Positions 54,732 to 63,666 of a DNA stretch of 64,000 nt are shown here, one piece after another. Both the position numbers and the translations under genes were made by a program. Location of the stretch: positions 62,001 to 126,000 of the forward strand of contig JAHQVJ010000129.1 of NCBI GenBank assembly GCA_019634415.1, given 5' to 3'. Under the pieces are notes generated by a model, which was given only the letters and a program-made list of their open reading frames with translations, did not search any database and had not been told where the DNA came from. Each line of letters begins with the position of its first letter. The stretch's first letter is position 1. The DNA is from Myxococcales bacterium. GTDB lineage: Bacteria; Myxococcota_A; UBA796; GCA-2862545.

Positions 54732-54767
54732 TAAGGTCCATTTAAGGGTGCGTAAGGTCGGCTAGCG
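54732..54767 (+). promoter_or_regulatory. TAAGG direct-repeat array upstream of kinase operon
   Basis: TAAGG at 54732, 54743 and 54753 and a degenerate TAGCG at 54763, spacings 11, 10 and 10 bases. The array ends 34 bases before the GTG start at 54801, so it lies about where RNA polymerase would bind. The regular one-turn spacing places all half-sites on the same helix face, as in SARP operators. Confidence 0.65.
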
Positions 54768-54800
54768 GGTATCGTTGGCGTCGTTCCGGTTGGAGGCGAC

Positions 54801-55577
54801 GTGATCTGGCTGCTCGCTGCGGCCGCCTTGGCGACGTGTCCATCTGGGTCCGACGACGTCTCCCAGCTGGTCGGGTACGCCGAGTCGGCGTTCCGTGATC
54901 TCGACGCTCCGACCTTCCTCGACGCCACCGACCGCGTGGCGGAGGGGGTGTCTTGCCTGACGGAGCCGCTGTCGCTGGAGCTGCTCCACCGGCTCCATCG
55001 GCTGCAAGGGCTGCGCGCGTTCGTCGATGGAGACGAGCGACGCGCTGCGGGGGCCTTCGCCTCTGCACGAGCTGTGCGGCCCGATCTGCCCCTGCCGGCG
55101 GAGCTGGTTCCCGGTGGCCATCCGCTCACCACGCTCTACCAGCTGCAGGGCCCCGCCGCGGGAGGGAGCCGGGCATGGCCCGTTCCCGCCGAGGGTGAGC
55201 TGTTCGTCGACGGCTCGCGCTCGCTGGACCTTCCCTCCCTGCGTCCCAGCGTGGTGCAGCTGCAGCGAGGCGACGGTGCCGTCGAGATGAGCGGCTACGT
55301 GTGGCCCGACATGCCGCCGCTTCCCTACGCCGTGAAGCGCAGTGGGCGGCGCGTGCGCAAGGGAATGCTGGTGGTCTCTGGTCTGAGCTTGGCGTCCTCG
55401 GCCGGGTTGTGGCTGGCCTCCAGGCGGTTCCACACGCAGTACTTCGAGGAGGAGGAGGACCTCGAGCGGCTGGACAGGCTCCGGCTCGGCGCCAACACGG
55501 CGACCTACGGAGTGGTGGGCGCGGGCACCCTCGGGCTCACCTTCGGTGTGGTGGGGCTCGTGGGGCGGCGACGATGA
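54801..55577 (+). CDS. signal-peptide protein with C-terminal membrane helices, kinase-associated module protein
   Basis: A 258-residue protein starting at GTG (GGAGG upstream). It has an N-terminal signal (MIWLLAAAALATCPSG), a helical ~100-residue domain with a conserved Cys pair (the second in GVSCLTEPLS), a strand with LFVDGSRSLDLPSLRP, and two membrane helices at the end (MLVVSGLSLASSAGLWLA; YGVVGAGTLGLTFGVVGLV). The same layout, including the VDGxRS strand and YVWPxxxPP, is found in the minus-strand gene at 62875-63666. Both lie next to a kinase gene whose product ends in the same C-terminal domain, so this is a partner protein of the kinase. ATGA overlap couples it to the kinase. Function unknown. 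Confidence 0.75.
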   Translation: MIWLLAAAALATCPSGSDDVSQLVGYAESAFRDLDAPTFLDATDRVAEGVSCLTEPLSLELLHRLHRLQGLRAFVDGDERRAAGAFASARAVRPDLPLPAELVPGGHPLTTLYQLQGPAAGGSRAWPVPAEGELFVDGSRSLDLPSLRPSVVQLQRGDGAVEMSGYVWPDMPPLPYAVKRSGRRVRKGMLVVSGLSLASSAGLWLASRRFHTQYFEEEEDLERLDRLRLGANTATYGVVGAGTLGLTFGVVGLVGRRR

Positions 55578-57025
55578 GCGAGGTGCTCACGGGCACCGTG
55601 ATCGGGAACTACGAGGTCGGCGCGCCCATTGGTGACGGGGGTAGCTCCGTGGTCTACCGCGTGCGGCACACCACACTCGGCACGATCTTCGCCATGAAGG
55701 TGCTGCGAGGGGAGCTGTGCAACCTCGAGGACCGCATGCTGCAGGAGGGGAGGATGCAGGCCTCGCTGCGTCACCCCAACATCGTGGCCGTGACGGACGT
55801 GCTCAACGTGGGGGGCAGGCCGGCGTTGGTACTGGAATACGTCGACGGACCGACCCTCAAGGGGTGGCTCGCCACCGCTCGCCCGAGCCTCGACGCAATC
55901 GAGGACGTGTTTCGAGGGATCGTGGCGGGCGTGAGTCGGGTGCATGCCGAGGGGCTCGTGCATCGCGACCTCAAGCCGAGCAACGTGCTGCTCCAGATCG
56001 ACCCAGACGGGCACCCCATCGCCAAGTTGGTGGACTTCACCCTCGCGAAGGTCTTGGAGAAGCCCGGGATGACCCTGACGTCGGAGGCGGGAACGCTGGG
56101 CACGCCAGGGTACATGGCTCCGGAGCAGTTCGCCGATCCCAGCGGCGTCGACTGCCGTGCGGACATGTTCTCGCTGGGTTGCATTCTGTACGAGATGTGT
56201 ACCGGGAGCCATCCGTTCCTGCGGGACAGCCTACATGCAACGGTGCACGCCAGCGCCAACGCGACCTACACTCCCCTCGACTCCATGGCGCCAGGGCTGC
56301 CCGCACGGCTCAAGCTGGCCATCGAGGGCTGCTTGGTGACGGATCCGGACCAGCGGATCCCGGACTGCCGTGCCTTGACCTACCTCCTCGACGGGCATGC
56401 GCTCTCCGGCTTCGCCCACCGACCACCGTCGGAGCAGCCGCTCGAGCGCAACTGGCGCAGGCTGCGGTACCTCCTGGCCATCTCAGTCGGCGTGGCACTG
56501 GGGTCGACGCTCTTTGGCACGCTGCTGGCGGTGATCGCGGCGGTTCGGGTGACGGGTCAGCGGCTGGCCGAGGTGGAGGCGCCGGCCGATGAGGTGCCAT
56601 CTGCCGAAGTGTCGTCGAGCTCGCTGGAAGAGGAAGGTACTCGGGACCTCGTGGTCGTCGAGCAGGTGCTCGAGCCGATGCCTCCCCAGGAGGTCGTCTC
56701 GGCGCCGATGCCCGCTCCCGCTTCCGCTCCCGCTCCGGCCGCCGTGCCCGAGCCGGTCCCTGCGCCCGTTCCCGAGCGGCCCCCCGTCGTGTCTCGGCCC
56801 TCGCCCACTGGGCGGGTGAGCACCACGGCGCAGGTCCATCAGATCTTCCTCGTCGGCCCGGACGGTCCCGTGTCCCTCGGAGACGTTCCGCCCGGACGCT
56901 ATCGCATCATGGTGGCCTTCGACGCCGGGGACTCGGCGAGGGTCGCAGGATCCGTGGACGTGCGGCAGGGCAGCTGGGTGGCGCTGGAGTGCCAGCGTGC
57001 CTTCCAGATCTGCAGGGTTCTCTGA
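55574..57025 (+). CDS. transmembrane Ser/Thr protein kinase with C-terminal PEGA-like domain
   Basis: A 483-residue kinase. Residues 12-275: IGDGGSSVVY loop, Lys42 in AMKVL, HRDLKPSN at 130-137, but VDFTLAK at 153-159, where Thr replaces the Gly of DFG; then GTPGYMAPEQF. A membrane helix spans about 298-323, followed by a Pro/Ala/Glu linker and an external ~60-residue C-terminal domain (SLGDVPPGRYRIMVAF) resembling PEGA domains that bind cell-wall or ligand. The DFT variant may alter Mg handling and makes activity uncertain. The start overlaps the previous gene (ATGA) and the stop overlaps the metzincin start (TGATG): one operon. Confidence 0.88.
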   Translation: MSEVLTGTVIGNYEVGAPIGDGGSSVVYRVRHTTLGTIFAMKVLRGELCNLEDRMLQEGRMQASLRHPNIVAVTDVLNVGGRPALVLEYVDGPTLKGWLATARPSLDAIEDVFRGIVAGVSRVHAEGLVHRDLKPSNVLLQIDPDGHPIAKLVDFTLAKVLEKPGMTLTSEAGTLGTPGYMAPEQFADPSGVDCRADMFSLGCILYEMCTGSHPFLRDSLHATVHASANATYTPLDSMAPGLPARLKLAIEGCLVTDPDQRIPDCRALTYLLDGHALSGFAHRPPSEQPLERNWRRLRYLLAISVGVALGSTLFGTLLAVIAAVRVTGQRLAEVEAPADEVPSAEVSSSSLEEEGTRDLVVVEQVLEPMPPQEVVSAPMPAPASAPAPAAVPEPVPAPVPERPPVVSRPSPTGRVSTTAQVHQIFLVGPDGPVSLGDVPPGRYRIMVAFDAGDSARVAGSVDVRQGSWVALECQRAFQICRVL

Positions 57026-58128
57026 TGCGGTGGTCCCTGGTGCAGGCTTCGGTGCTCCTCGTCGTCGCTGGATGTCGTGAGCTGGGGGAGGTGGTGGGAG
57101 AGGGGGCTCGCCTGTGGACCACGACCGCGAACATCACCCTCGACGGCAAGAAGCAGGTGAGCCTTCCGGTGCGCGGAGACGAGGACAGTCTGTTGGTGAC
57201 CTTGGAGGTGCCTCCACCGAACCTCGTGCACGTGCGGAGCCTGTCCGATGCGGACGGTGAGGTGGTCTTCGACTACCGGCGCTGGTCACGCGCTCAGCTG
57301 AACCTGACGAACGCCGGGTTCCCGGCGCGTGTGGTGTCGCTGGGATGGCCCATCGTCGCGGACGACCCCGGTCTGCACTGGGGGGACTGGACGCTGGAGA
57401 TCGGTCTGGTGGACGCCGATCTGCGGTTCACCGACGGCGACGTCCAGGTGTCGGCGCTGCTCACCGACGACGACGATCGGGAGTCTGGGACGTTGTCGGT
57501 GGCGTTCGTGTACACCGACGGACTCGAGCTCGACGACGACTTCGTGCAGGGCGTGCAGGCGGCGGTTCGAGTGTTCCGCGAGGTGTACCAGGCGCAGGGC
57601 ATCGAGGTTCGGACCACGGTGCTGTCGCACACGGGGCAGCAGCTGGCCCCCCCGGTGCGAGAGGTGGAGCCCGCCTATGTGGGGATCGCCGCCAACACGC
57701 CCTTCGACACCGTCCACGTGGTGTTCTCGGAGATCGTTCAGGGCGGCTTCGCGGGGATCGCCGGGGATTCCCCCGGTCCGCTGATCCCGACCACCCGCTC
57801 GGCGGTTCAGATCGGCGCCTGGCTCGCCATGGGCGTCGACGGCGTGTTCTCGGACCGCGAGGTGGCGGTGCTCGGAGAGACCATCGCGCACGAGGTGTCG
57901 CACTATCTGGGCTTGTTCCACCCCGTGGAGCTCGACTGGGTCACCTTCGACGCCCTGCCGGACACTCCGGCGTGCGACGACGCGGCGAGCTGCCTCGCGC
58001 AGGTGGGATCGAACCTGATGTACCCGTTGATCACCTGTGTCGACGACGGGTGCCCACCCCAGAACGAGCTGACTCCCGATCAACGAGCGGTGTTGCAGCG
58101 CTACGCGGGCGTCCGCGAGACGAAGTGA
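57025..58128 (+). CDS. lipoprotein metzincin metalloprotease (M43 pappalysin-like)
   Basis: A 367-residue lipoprotein (LLVVAGCREL) starting within the kinase stop codon. The zinc site HEVSHYLGLFH at 289-299 has the full metzincin form HExxHxxGxxH, followed by a Met-turn SNLMYP near 329-334 and a Cys-containing loop (CDDAASC ... CVDDGC), as in M43/pappalysin-type and snapalysin-like proteases. The first ~150 residues are a beta-rich prodomain or binding domain. It should cleave proteins at the cell surface or in the periplasm. Coupling to a transmembrane kinase with an external domain suggests that kinase signalling and surface proteolysis are linked. Confidence 0.87.
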   Translation: MRWSLVQASVLLVVAGCRELGEVVGEGARLWTTTANITLDGKKQVSLPVRGDEDSLLVTLEVPPPNLVHVRSLSDADGEVVFDYRRWSRAQLNLTNAGFPARVVSLGWPIVADDPGLHWGDWTLEIGLVDADLRFTDGDVQVSALLTDDDDRESGTLSVAFVYTDGLELDDDFVQGVQAAVRVFREVYQAQGIEVRTTVLSHTGQQLAPPVREVEPAYVGIAANTPFDTVHVVFSEIVQGGFAGIAGDSPGPLIPTTRSAVQIGAWLAMGVDGVFSDREVAVLGETIAHEVSHYLGLFHPVELDWVTFDALPDTPACDDAASCLAQVGSNLMYPLITCVDDGCPPQNELTPDQRAVLQRYAGVRETK

Positions 58129-58134
58129 GGTGAC

Positions 58135-58905
58135 GTGATGATGACCTGGACCATCCTGGGTTGCTATGCGATCGGCGAGGGGCAGCATCGGCTTCGCGTC
58201 GAGGAGATCGTGGCGCAGCAGACGGACGACACCCTGACGGTGGTGGACGACTTCGAGCTGGGCGACAAGATCGCCACGGAGCTCAGGCTGCTGGCCCTCG
58301 TGGCCTGGAGCGCGGATCGAGGGACTGTGGTGGATCCCGTGATCTCTGGGGATCCGGGATTTCAGTCTGCCGTCGCGATCCGATTGTCCGAGACAAACGG
58401 GTACCAAGTGGACGGGCGCTGGTGCAAGGTGACGATTCCCCTGGCGGGACAACATCAGTCGCCGACGGCCCTGGAGCGTGGCTTCGACTGGGGCCTGTCC
58501 CTGCCCGAGGGGCCCAAGCTGGGCACTTGGTCCAACTGTCTCGAGATGGGCTTCGATCCGGCACAGTTTCCCAATGGGGATCCGCTGACCCTGGCCGACT
58601 CCGCCTGGGAGATCTACATGCGGGGCGGACCGCTCGATGCCGAGCTGGTGTCCCACCTCGAAGGGGTCGGAGCCTTCGACGGTGTGCTGGATACGGAGCA
58701 CTTCGCCGGCGCTCGGCTCATCGGGCCCGAGAGGTTCGGCTCCTTCGACCACGAGAACTACTGGTTTGGCTACACCATGAACGAGTTCGGCGACACGGAC
58801 CTCGATCGACACGTGTCGTTCGACGAGGTCCTGGCTGGTCCGGGGCAGCTGGAGACGGGCTACTACGTGCTCGAGCAGACGATCTACTGGCTGCTGGATC
58901 CGTAG
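58135..58905 (+). CDS. hypothetical protein, last gene of the kinase operon
   Basis: A 256-residue protein with a short hydrophobic N terminus (MMMTWTILGCYAIGEG) that may be a lipoprotein signal. Start choices are GTG 58135 or the ATGs at 58138 and 58141, with GAGGTGA upstream. It is rich in aromatic and acidic residues and has a possible calcium-type loop near the end (FGDTDLDRHVSFDEVL, EF-hand-like). No family was recognised. Six bases after the metzincin gene, so co-expressed; it could be a substrate, inhibitor or cofactor of the protease. Confidence 0.7.
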   Translation: MMMTWTILGCYAIGEGQHRLRVEEIVAQQTDDTLTVVDDFELGDKIATELRLLALVAWSADRGTVVDPVISGDPGFQSAVAIRLSETNGYQVDGRWCKVTIPLAGQHQSPTALERGFDWGLSLPEGPKLGTWSNCLEMGFDPAQFPNGDPLTLADSAWEIYMRGGPLDAELVSHLEGVGAFDGVLDTEHFAGARLIGPERFGSFDHENYWFGYTMNEFGDTDLDRHVSFDEVLAGPGQLETGYYVLEQTIYWLLDP

Positions 58906-58913
58906 CGTCGGGA

Positions 58914-58936
58914 CTCGTGGAACACGCCGACACGAG
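58914..58936. terminator. weak inverted repeat between convergent operons
   Basis: CTCGTG at 58914-58919 pairs with CACGAG at 58931-58936. It lies in the 36-base gap between the hypothetical gene and the convergent coiled-coil gene, where termination of both operons is expected. The stem is short and there is no U-tract. Confidence 0.3.
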
Positions 58937-58941
58937 GCCCG

Positions 58942-61900
58942 TCAGGTCTCCCTGATCGGAACGATCTCCACGCTGACGTCGGGCAGGGCTTCGACCATCC
59001 TCGGATGGAACCTGCCGCCGGTGCGGCCGTCGTGGGCCACGGCCTCGCCCGCGATCCTCAGCCACACCTGGGCCTCCTCCGCTGCGCCGCGCGCGCCGCG
59101 CAGGGCTGCGCGAGCGAGCTCGCACGCGGCCAATGCGTCGGCGGGATTGCGGCTCGATCTGGCACGCTCGTGGGCCTCTGCAGCTCGGTGGGCGGCGTGG
59201 CGCGAGGCGCGCACCGCCAAGCGCGACTGCTGCAGCGGGATGGACACTGGCCGGCTGGTCGGGTGGGGGCCGAGGCTGTCGAGCAGCTGACGCAGGCCAC
59301 GGTTCGCCTCACGGGTGATCTCGGCGGCCTTGTCTGCAGAGCGCTTGGCGTCGGCACGAAGGGGCCCGAGCTGCTCGTGAGCCAGGCGGGCGCGACGAAG
59401 CAGCCGACGTAGCCTGTCGAGGGCCTTGCGCGCCCGCGCGGACGTCTGCATGGCTTGCTCACTCACCTCTCGCATGACCTCGACTGCCTGCTGGGCAGCC
59501 GAGGGGCTCTTGGCCAGCTGGGCTTGTCGGGACAGTCGACGGGCGCGGGTGGCGCCGTGCCGGATCTGATGGACCGAGTCCTGCAGGTCGTCCATCGCTG
59601 CGCGCGCGTTGGGGGAGCTGTGGGATCCCTCGGCCTCCTCACGGCCGGACTGCAGCCAAGAGGTGGCCTCCGAGGCAGCCCGCGCCACGGTTTGCAGCGG
59701 CTCGAGTCCGAGCTGGCTCGTCTGTGCCACGGCTCGCCTGTCGTGCTGGCTCTGCTTCAGCACTCGCCGTGCCACGGCTCGGGCCAGCGTGGTCATGTCG
59801 GTGGCAGCCCCACGGACCCGTGCCAGCTGACGCCGCCCGTGCTGGAGCAGGTGCTCCACACTCGCCAGCTCGTCGTCACCGCTCGCCTTCGACACGGCGT
59901 CTTGCAGCTCCCTGTGGGCTGCCTCGGCGACGTCGGAGATGCGGATCGCCTCGTCGGAGGAGGTGCGCATCTCCTCGGCGGAGGCGCCTCGCATGGCCTC
60001 CATGAGCTGCTGTGACGCTTCACGGAGCTCGACGAGGCCTCGCTCGCAGCGGGCCATGTCTGCGGCGATCTCGGTGCGCGCTCGCTCGAGCCGCTCGGTG
60101 TCCCCCGTGCGCGTCTGCTCGAGGCAGGAGGCGATCTGCTGCTCCACCTCGCGCTCCCAGCTGGTGGCTTGGGTGGCGAGGAACTCGAGGGCTTCGGCAT
60201 CGTCTTGCGCCATGGCCTTGGTCAGCTCGTCGAGTCGAGCCGCCACGTTGCGAGCGAGCCGCCGAAACCTGAGCTTGGCCACCTCGGAGTCCGAGCCCAG
60301 CACGGTGGATTCGGCCTCCGCCAGCGAGCCCTCCACAGACGTCAGGCGCGCCCTCACGGTGGCGCGAGCCTCCTCGACGCGTCGCCGTCGGGTCTCTTGC
60401 TGCTGCCGCTCGGCGTCCTGGCGCGCCTGCACGTGGCGCTCGATGGCCGCCATTCCCGCGCCCTCGACACGGATCACCGCACTCGCTGCTCGTGCGGCCT
60501 GCTCACGGAGTAGCTCGGCCTCCGACGCCATACGGCTGGCTTCCTCTGCCGCGCTCGTCTGCGCGGCGATCTGTCGGAGCTGCTGCAGCGAGCTGGCGAT
60601 GTGCTCCAGCTGATCCACCATGTCGGTCAGGGCGTTCTGTTCGGTCGTCGCGGCGGTGGCGGCGTCCCGCTCCCTCGCCTCGTCGCACAGCCGGCTGGCA
60701 GCATCTCGAGCGCTGCCCAGCTCGCTCTCGGCGGCCTGAGTGGCGACCTGGATGGCGATGACGGCGTCCGCTACCAGCTGTCGTTCGGCGTGGTGCTTGC
60801 CCACGGCCGTGGCGAGCTGCGCCAGCTGCTCGTCGAGCGCCACCCGCAGGGACGCGCAGCGGGCGAGCAGCGTCTGTCCGGTGGTCATCAGCTCCACGGC
60901 GGCGTCCTCGTCCAGCTGAGCCGCGCTGACCCGCGCCAGCTCTTCGGCGGCGTGGCCCTCGTCTCCAAGAGCGTCGACGAAGTGCTGCAGACGTTCGAGC
61001 TGTGCGTCGAGCTCGGGCGAGCCCTGTGCCACGTGCTGTCGTGCGTCTCGAAGCCCGTCGACGGCGAGTCCCTGCAGCTCCTCGATCCGCTGCCGAGCCT
61101 CCGCGGCGGTGCTCCGGGCTTGGCTCGAGGCCTCCTCGAGCCGGCTGGCGAGCTCGGCGGCATACCGCATCGTCCGGCGCGCCTCCGTGACGTCCTGTGC
61201 GATGCGCTCGAGGTGCGACGCGGCGTCCGCTGCGTGGGTGCGCGCGTGGCTGGGGTGGTCCTGCAGCGCGATGGAGGCGGCAGCCGAGTCTGCGTCGGCG
61301 GTGCGGAACTCTGCGGCCTCCAGCAGGGCCAGGGCTCGATCTCGCAGGCGCCGAGCGTCCACGTGGGTGGAGCGCTTCAGGGCCTCGGCCACCTGGCGGG
61401 TCTCCTCCCTCGCCTCCGCCACCAGGCTACGCGCCGTGCTGGCATGGGCGTTCGCCTCGCGGGCCACCCCCGCCACACAGGCGCGTCGTAGCTCCTCTCC
61501 CGCTCGCTCGGCCAAGGCGGGATCGGCCGCTCCCCATGCCTTGATGGCGGCCAAGCGGGCGCCTGCGGCCGCGCCCACCACCCGGCTGGCGGTGCCACGG
61601 AGCTCGGGCATGCGCCTCCGGGCGGCCGCGGCGTGCACGGTGACTCGCACGGTGTGTACCAGGCCCTCGAGGTGACCCAGCGACGCCTCGGCTTGGCACA
61701 CTGACCGCTCCGCCTTGGCACGCTCGCCCTCGACGGTCTCGTCTGAGAGCTGCTCGGTCTGTGCGAGCAGCTCGCGCACCTCTGCCCGCGCTCGCTGTGT
61801 GGCACCGGTCGCCTCCACGAGGAGGGCCTCGGCCTCCTGCACCGACGACCCGGGGTCGGCGCCAGTGCCTTGCTGTCGCACCAGCAGTGCGATGCGCTCG

Positions 61901-62871
61901 GCGGCATCGGCCACCGCTCCTGTGCTCGACCGGGCTCGTGACACCAGCGCCTCGCAGGAAGCCACTCGGCCCATGGCGACTTGGCTGTCGGAGTGCTGCA
62001 GAGCGTCCTGGGCGAGTCGCATCGCGAAGGTCGCCGCGGACCGACAGGCCCTCAGCCCCTCTGCCGAGTCGTGGAGGGCTTCGTCGAGGGCTGCGTGTTG
62101 GCGCTGGGTCGCGAGGATCGTGCTGCGCTCGTGGGTGGCGCGTGCCTGGCGGAGGAGGAGGTTGACTTGGTGGAAGGCATGGCGCGCCTCTGCGGTGGTG
62201 CGCTCGACGGCCCGAGCCTCGATGGCCAGCGCCCTGTCCACGATGGCCTGGCACCTGTGGAGCGCCTCGACGGCGAGCCTGGCGGCGGCCTCGACTCCCT
62301 CGGGATGATGCTGGGTGGTGGCGCGCTCTGCCTCCCCCCGAGCCTCCTCGGCGGCCACTCGCGCGTGCTCCAGGGCCACCGCGCAGCCCCGGGCCGACAG
62401 TCGACCCGAGCGTCGCTCGTCGTCCAGGGTGGTCACCAACGCCTCGGCTTCCTCCGCCGAGCGTATGGCTCGACTGGCGGCCGCGAGGCCCCGCCCCAAC
62501 GAGCCGTCCACCACGGTGGGATCCTGAGGCAGCGAGTGCTGCAGGTGCTCGTCCACCTCGGCCGTGGCCGCCTCGCAGCGCTCCCGAGCCGAGCGGATCC
62601 ACTCCCAGCTCCGACGAGCGGCGTCGAGATCGTGTTCGAGCATCAGCACGTTGGCGGCCCGCCGAGCCGACTCTGCGGCGACGCGCGCCAGCAGGGCAGA
62701 GCGACCGACCTCACGTAGGTTCTCGAGGGACACGGAACCCTGGCGCACTCGGCCTACGAGGGCTCGATTGACCTCGGTACAGTGGGTGGACATCTCCAGG
62801 CACCGCCGCGCCACCGTCAGCCCGGTGGCCTTCAGCTCCTGAAGCGAACTCTCAGATGACTGGGTCTGCAC
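58942..62871 (-). CDS. giant coiled-coil protein (1309 residues)
   Basis: Almost the whole 1309-residue sequence is Ala/Glu/Arg/Gln-rich amphipathic helix with no signal peptide or membrane segment (for example RLEEASSQARSTAAEARQRI; ELLREQAARAASAVIRVEGA). It contains few prolines and no enzymatic motif, so it probably forms a very long rod or filament. GTG start with AGGTGATCC upstream, three bases after the stop of the kinase-associated gene. Only the last ~20 residues (FHPRMVEALPDVSVEIVPIR) leave the helical pattern. Structural, cytoskeletal or scaffold roles for kinase complexes are possible; SMC-type ATPase motifs are absent. Confidence 0.8.
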   Translation of the reverse strand: MQTQSSESSLQELKATGLTVARRCLEMSTHCTEVNRALVGRVRQGSVSLENLREVGRSALLARVAAESARRAANVLMLEHDLDAARRSWEWIRSARERCEAATAEVDEHLQHSLPQDPTVVDGSLGRGLAAASRAIRSAEEAEALVTTLDDERRSGRLSARGCAVALEHARVAAEEARGEAERATTQHHPEGVEAAARLAVEALHRCQAIVDRALAIEARAVERTTAEARHAFHQVNLLLRQARATHERSTILATQRQHAALDEALHDSAEGLRACRSAATFAMRLAQDALQHSDSQVAMGRVASCEALVSRARSSTGAVADAAERIALLVRQQGTGADPGSSVQEAEALLVEATGATQRARAEVRELLAQTEQLSDETVEGERAKAERSVCQAEASLGHLEGLVHTVRVTVHAAAARRRMPELRGTASRVVGAAAGARLAAIKAWGAADPALAERAGEELRRACVAGVAREANAHASTARSLVAEAREETRQVAEALKRSTHVDARRLRDRALALLEAAEFRTADADSAAASIALQDHPSHARTHAADAASHLERIAQDVTEARRTMRYAAELASRLEEASSQARSTAAEARQRIEELQGLAVDGLRDARQHVAQGSPELDAQLERLQHFVDALGDEGHAAEELARVSAAQLDEDAAVELMTTGQTLLARCASLRVALDEQLAQLATAVGKHHAERQLVADAVIAIQVATQAAESELGSARDAASRLCDEARERDAATAATTEQNALTDMVDQLEHIASSLQQLRQIAAQTSAAEEASRMASEAELLREQAARAASAVIRVEGAGMAAIERHVQARQDAERQQQETRRRRVEEARATVRARLTSVEGSLAEAESTVLGSDSEVAKLRFRRLARNVAARLDELTKAMAQDDAEALEFLATQATSWEREVEQQIASCLEQTRTGDTERLERARTEIAADMARCERGLVELREASQQLMEAMRGASAEEMRTSSDEAIRISDVAEAAHRELQDAVSKASGDDELASVEHLLQHGRRQLARVRGAATDMTTLARAVARRVLKQSQHDRRAVAQTSQLGLEPLQTVARAASEATSWLQSGREEAEGSHSSPNARAAMDDLQDSVHQIRHGATRARRLSRQAQLAKSPSAAQQAVEVMREVSEQAMQTSARARKALDRLRRLLRRARLAHEQLGPLRADAKRSADKAAEITREANRGLRQLLDSLGPHPTSRPVSIPLQQSRLAVRASRHAAHRAAEAHERARSSRNPADALAACELARAALRGARGAAEEAQVWLRIAGEAVAHDGRTGGRFHPRMVEALPDVSVEIVPIRET

Positions 62872-62874
62872 GGA

Positions 62875-63666
62875 TCACCTACCCGTTGCGAGTCCCGCCG
62901 TCGTGAGCCCGAGCCCCACCGCAGCTGTGCCGATGCTGCCGATCACGAGTCCGTTCGTCCAGCGGTACAGCTGCCACGCGTCGGAGGGATCCTGTGCGAG
63001 CAGCGCCCGGTCGTACTCGCTGCGGGTCGCATAGCTGGCGCCGTAGGCGGCTGCCGCGAGCAGGTCCAGCGTCAGCCCGGTCACGAGCAGCGTTCGACGG
63101 GTGCGGCGGGTGGTGCGACGGGCGCTGGGCGGCAGGTCCTCGGGGGTCCACACGTAGCGGGAGCCCATCACGGCTCCGGCTGCGGCCATGTGCTGCAGCA
63201 CGAAGGGGCGATCCACCGGGAACACGGTGCTCCGTTGCCCATCTACGAGCAGCCAGCCGTCGACGGGCAGTGGCCATCCCTTGGCCAGGTCGTCCGGAGC
63301 AGGCGCGGCGTCGGCCGAGGCGAAGATCTCGTACAGCACGTGCCCCTCGGGAGCGAGGTCCGGGGGTAGCTCGAGGGCGGGGTCGGCGAGCTGGGCGGAC
63401 CAGAAGCATGCGGTGGCCGTCTGTCGCCGCTCGTTGAAGAAGGCATGCAGCCCCCGCACCATGTGCACCTGGGCACACAGGGCTGCAGAGAGCCGCTCGG
63501 GCTGGCATCGCAGGGAGCGATCCACACGTCCCACGGCGGCCTCGAACGCTCGTGCGTCCATCTGGCCGAAGGCATCCGAGGCTTGCGTGACCGCGTCGCT
63601 CAGACCTGTCTGACTGCACAGGTCCGAGCCGGCGTACGCCACGGTGAGGGTCAGCGCAACGTACAT
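62875..63666 (-). CDS. kinase-associated module protein (paralogue of 54801-55577)
   Basis: A 263-residue protein with a signal segment (MYVALTLTVAYAGS), a helical domain with Cys pairs (CSQTG, LRCQPERLSAALCAQ), LLVDGQRSTVFPVDRP, YVWTPEDLPPSARR and two C-terminal membrane helices (LLVTGLTLDLLAAAAYGASY; GSIGTAAVGLGLTTAGLA). Domain order and the VDGxRS / YVWxxxxxPP blocks match the plus-strand protein. It overlaps the upstream kinase gene by 16 bases and precedes the giant coiled-coil gene, so the kinase, this protein and the rod protein form one operon. Confidence 0.75.
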   Translation of the reverse strand: MYVALTLTVAYAGSDLCSQTGLSDAVTQASDAFGQMDARAFEAAVGRVDRSLRCQPERLSAALCAQVHMVRGLHAFFNERRQTATACFWSAQLADPALELPPDLAPEGHVLYEIFASADAAPAPDDLAKGWPLPVDGWLLVDGQRSTVFPVDRPFVLQHMAAAGAVMGSRYVWTPEDLPPSARRTTRRTRRTLLVTGLTLDLLAAAAYGASYATRSEYDRALLAQDPSDAWQLYRWTNGLVIGSIGTAAVGLGLTTAGLATGR

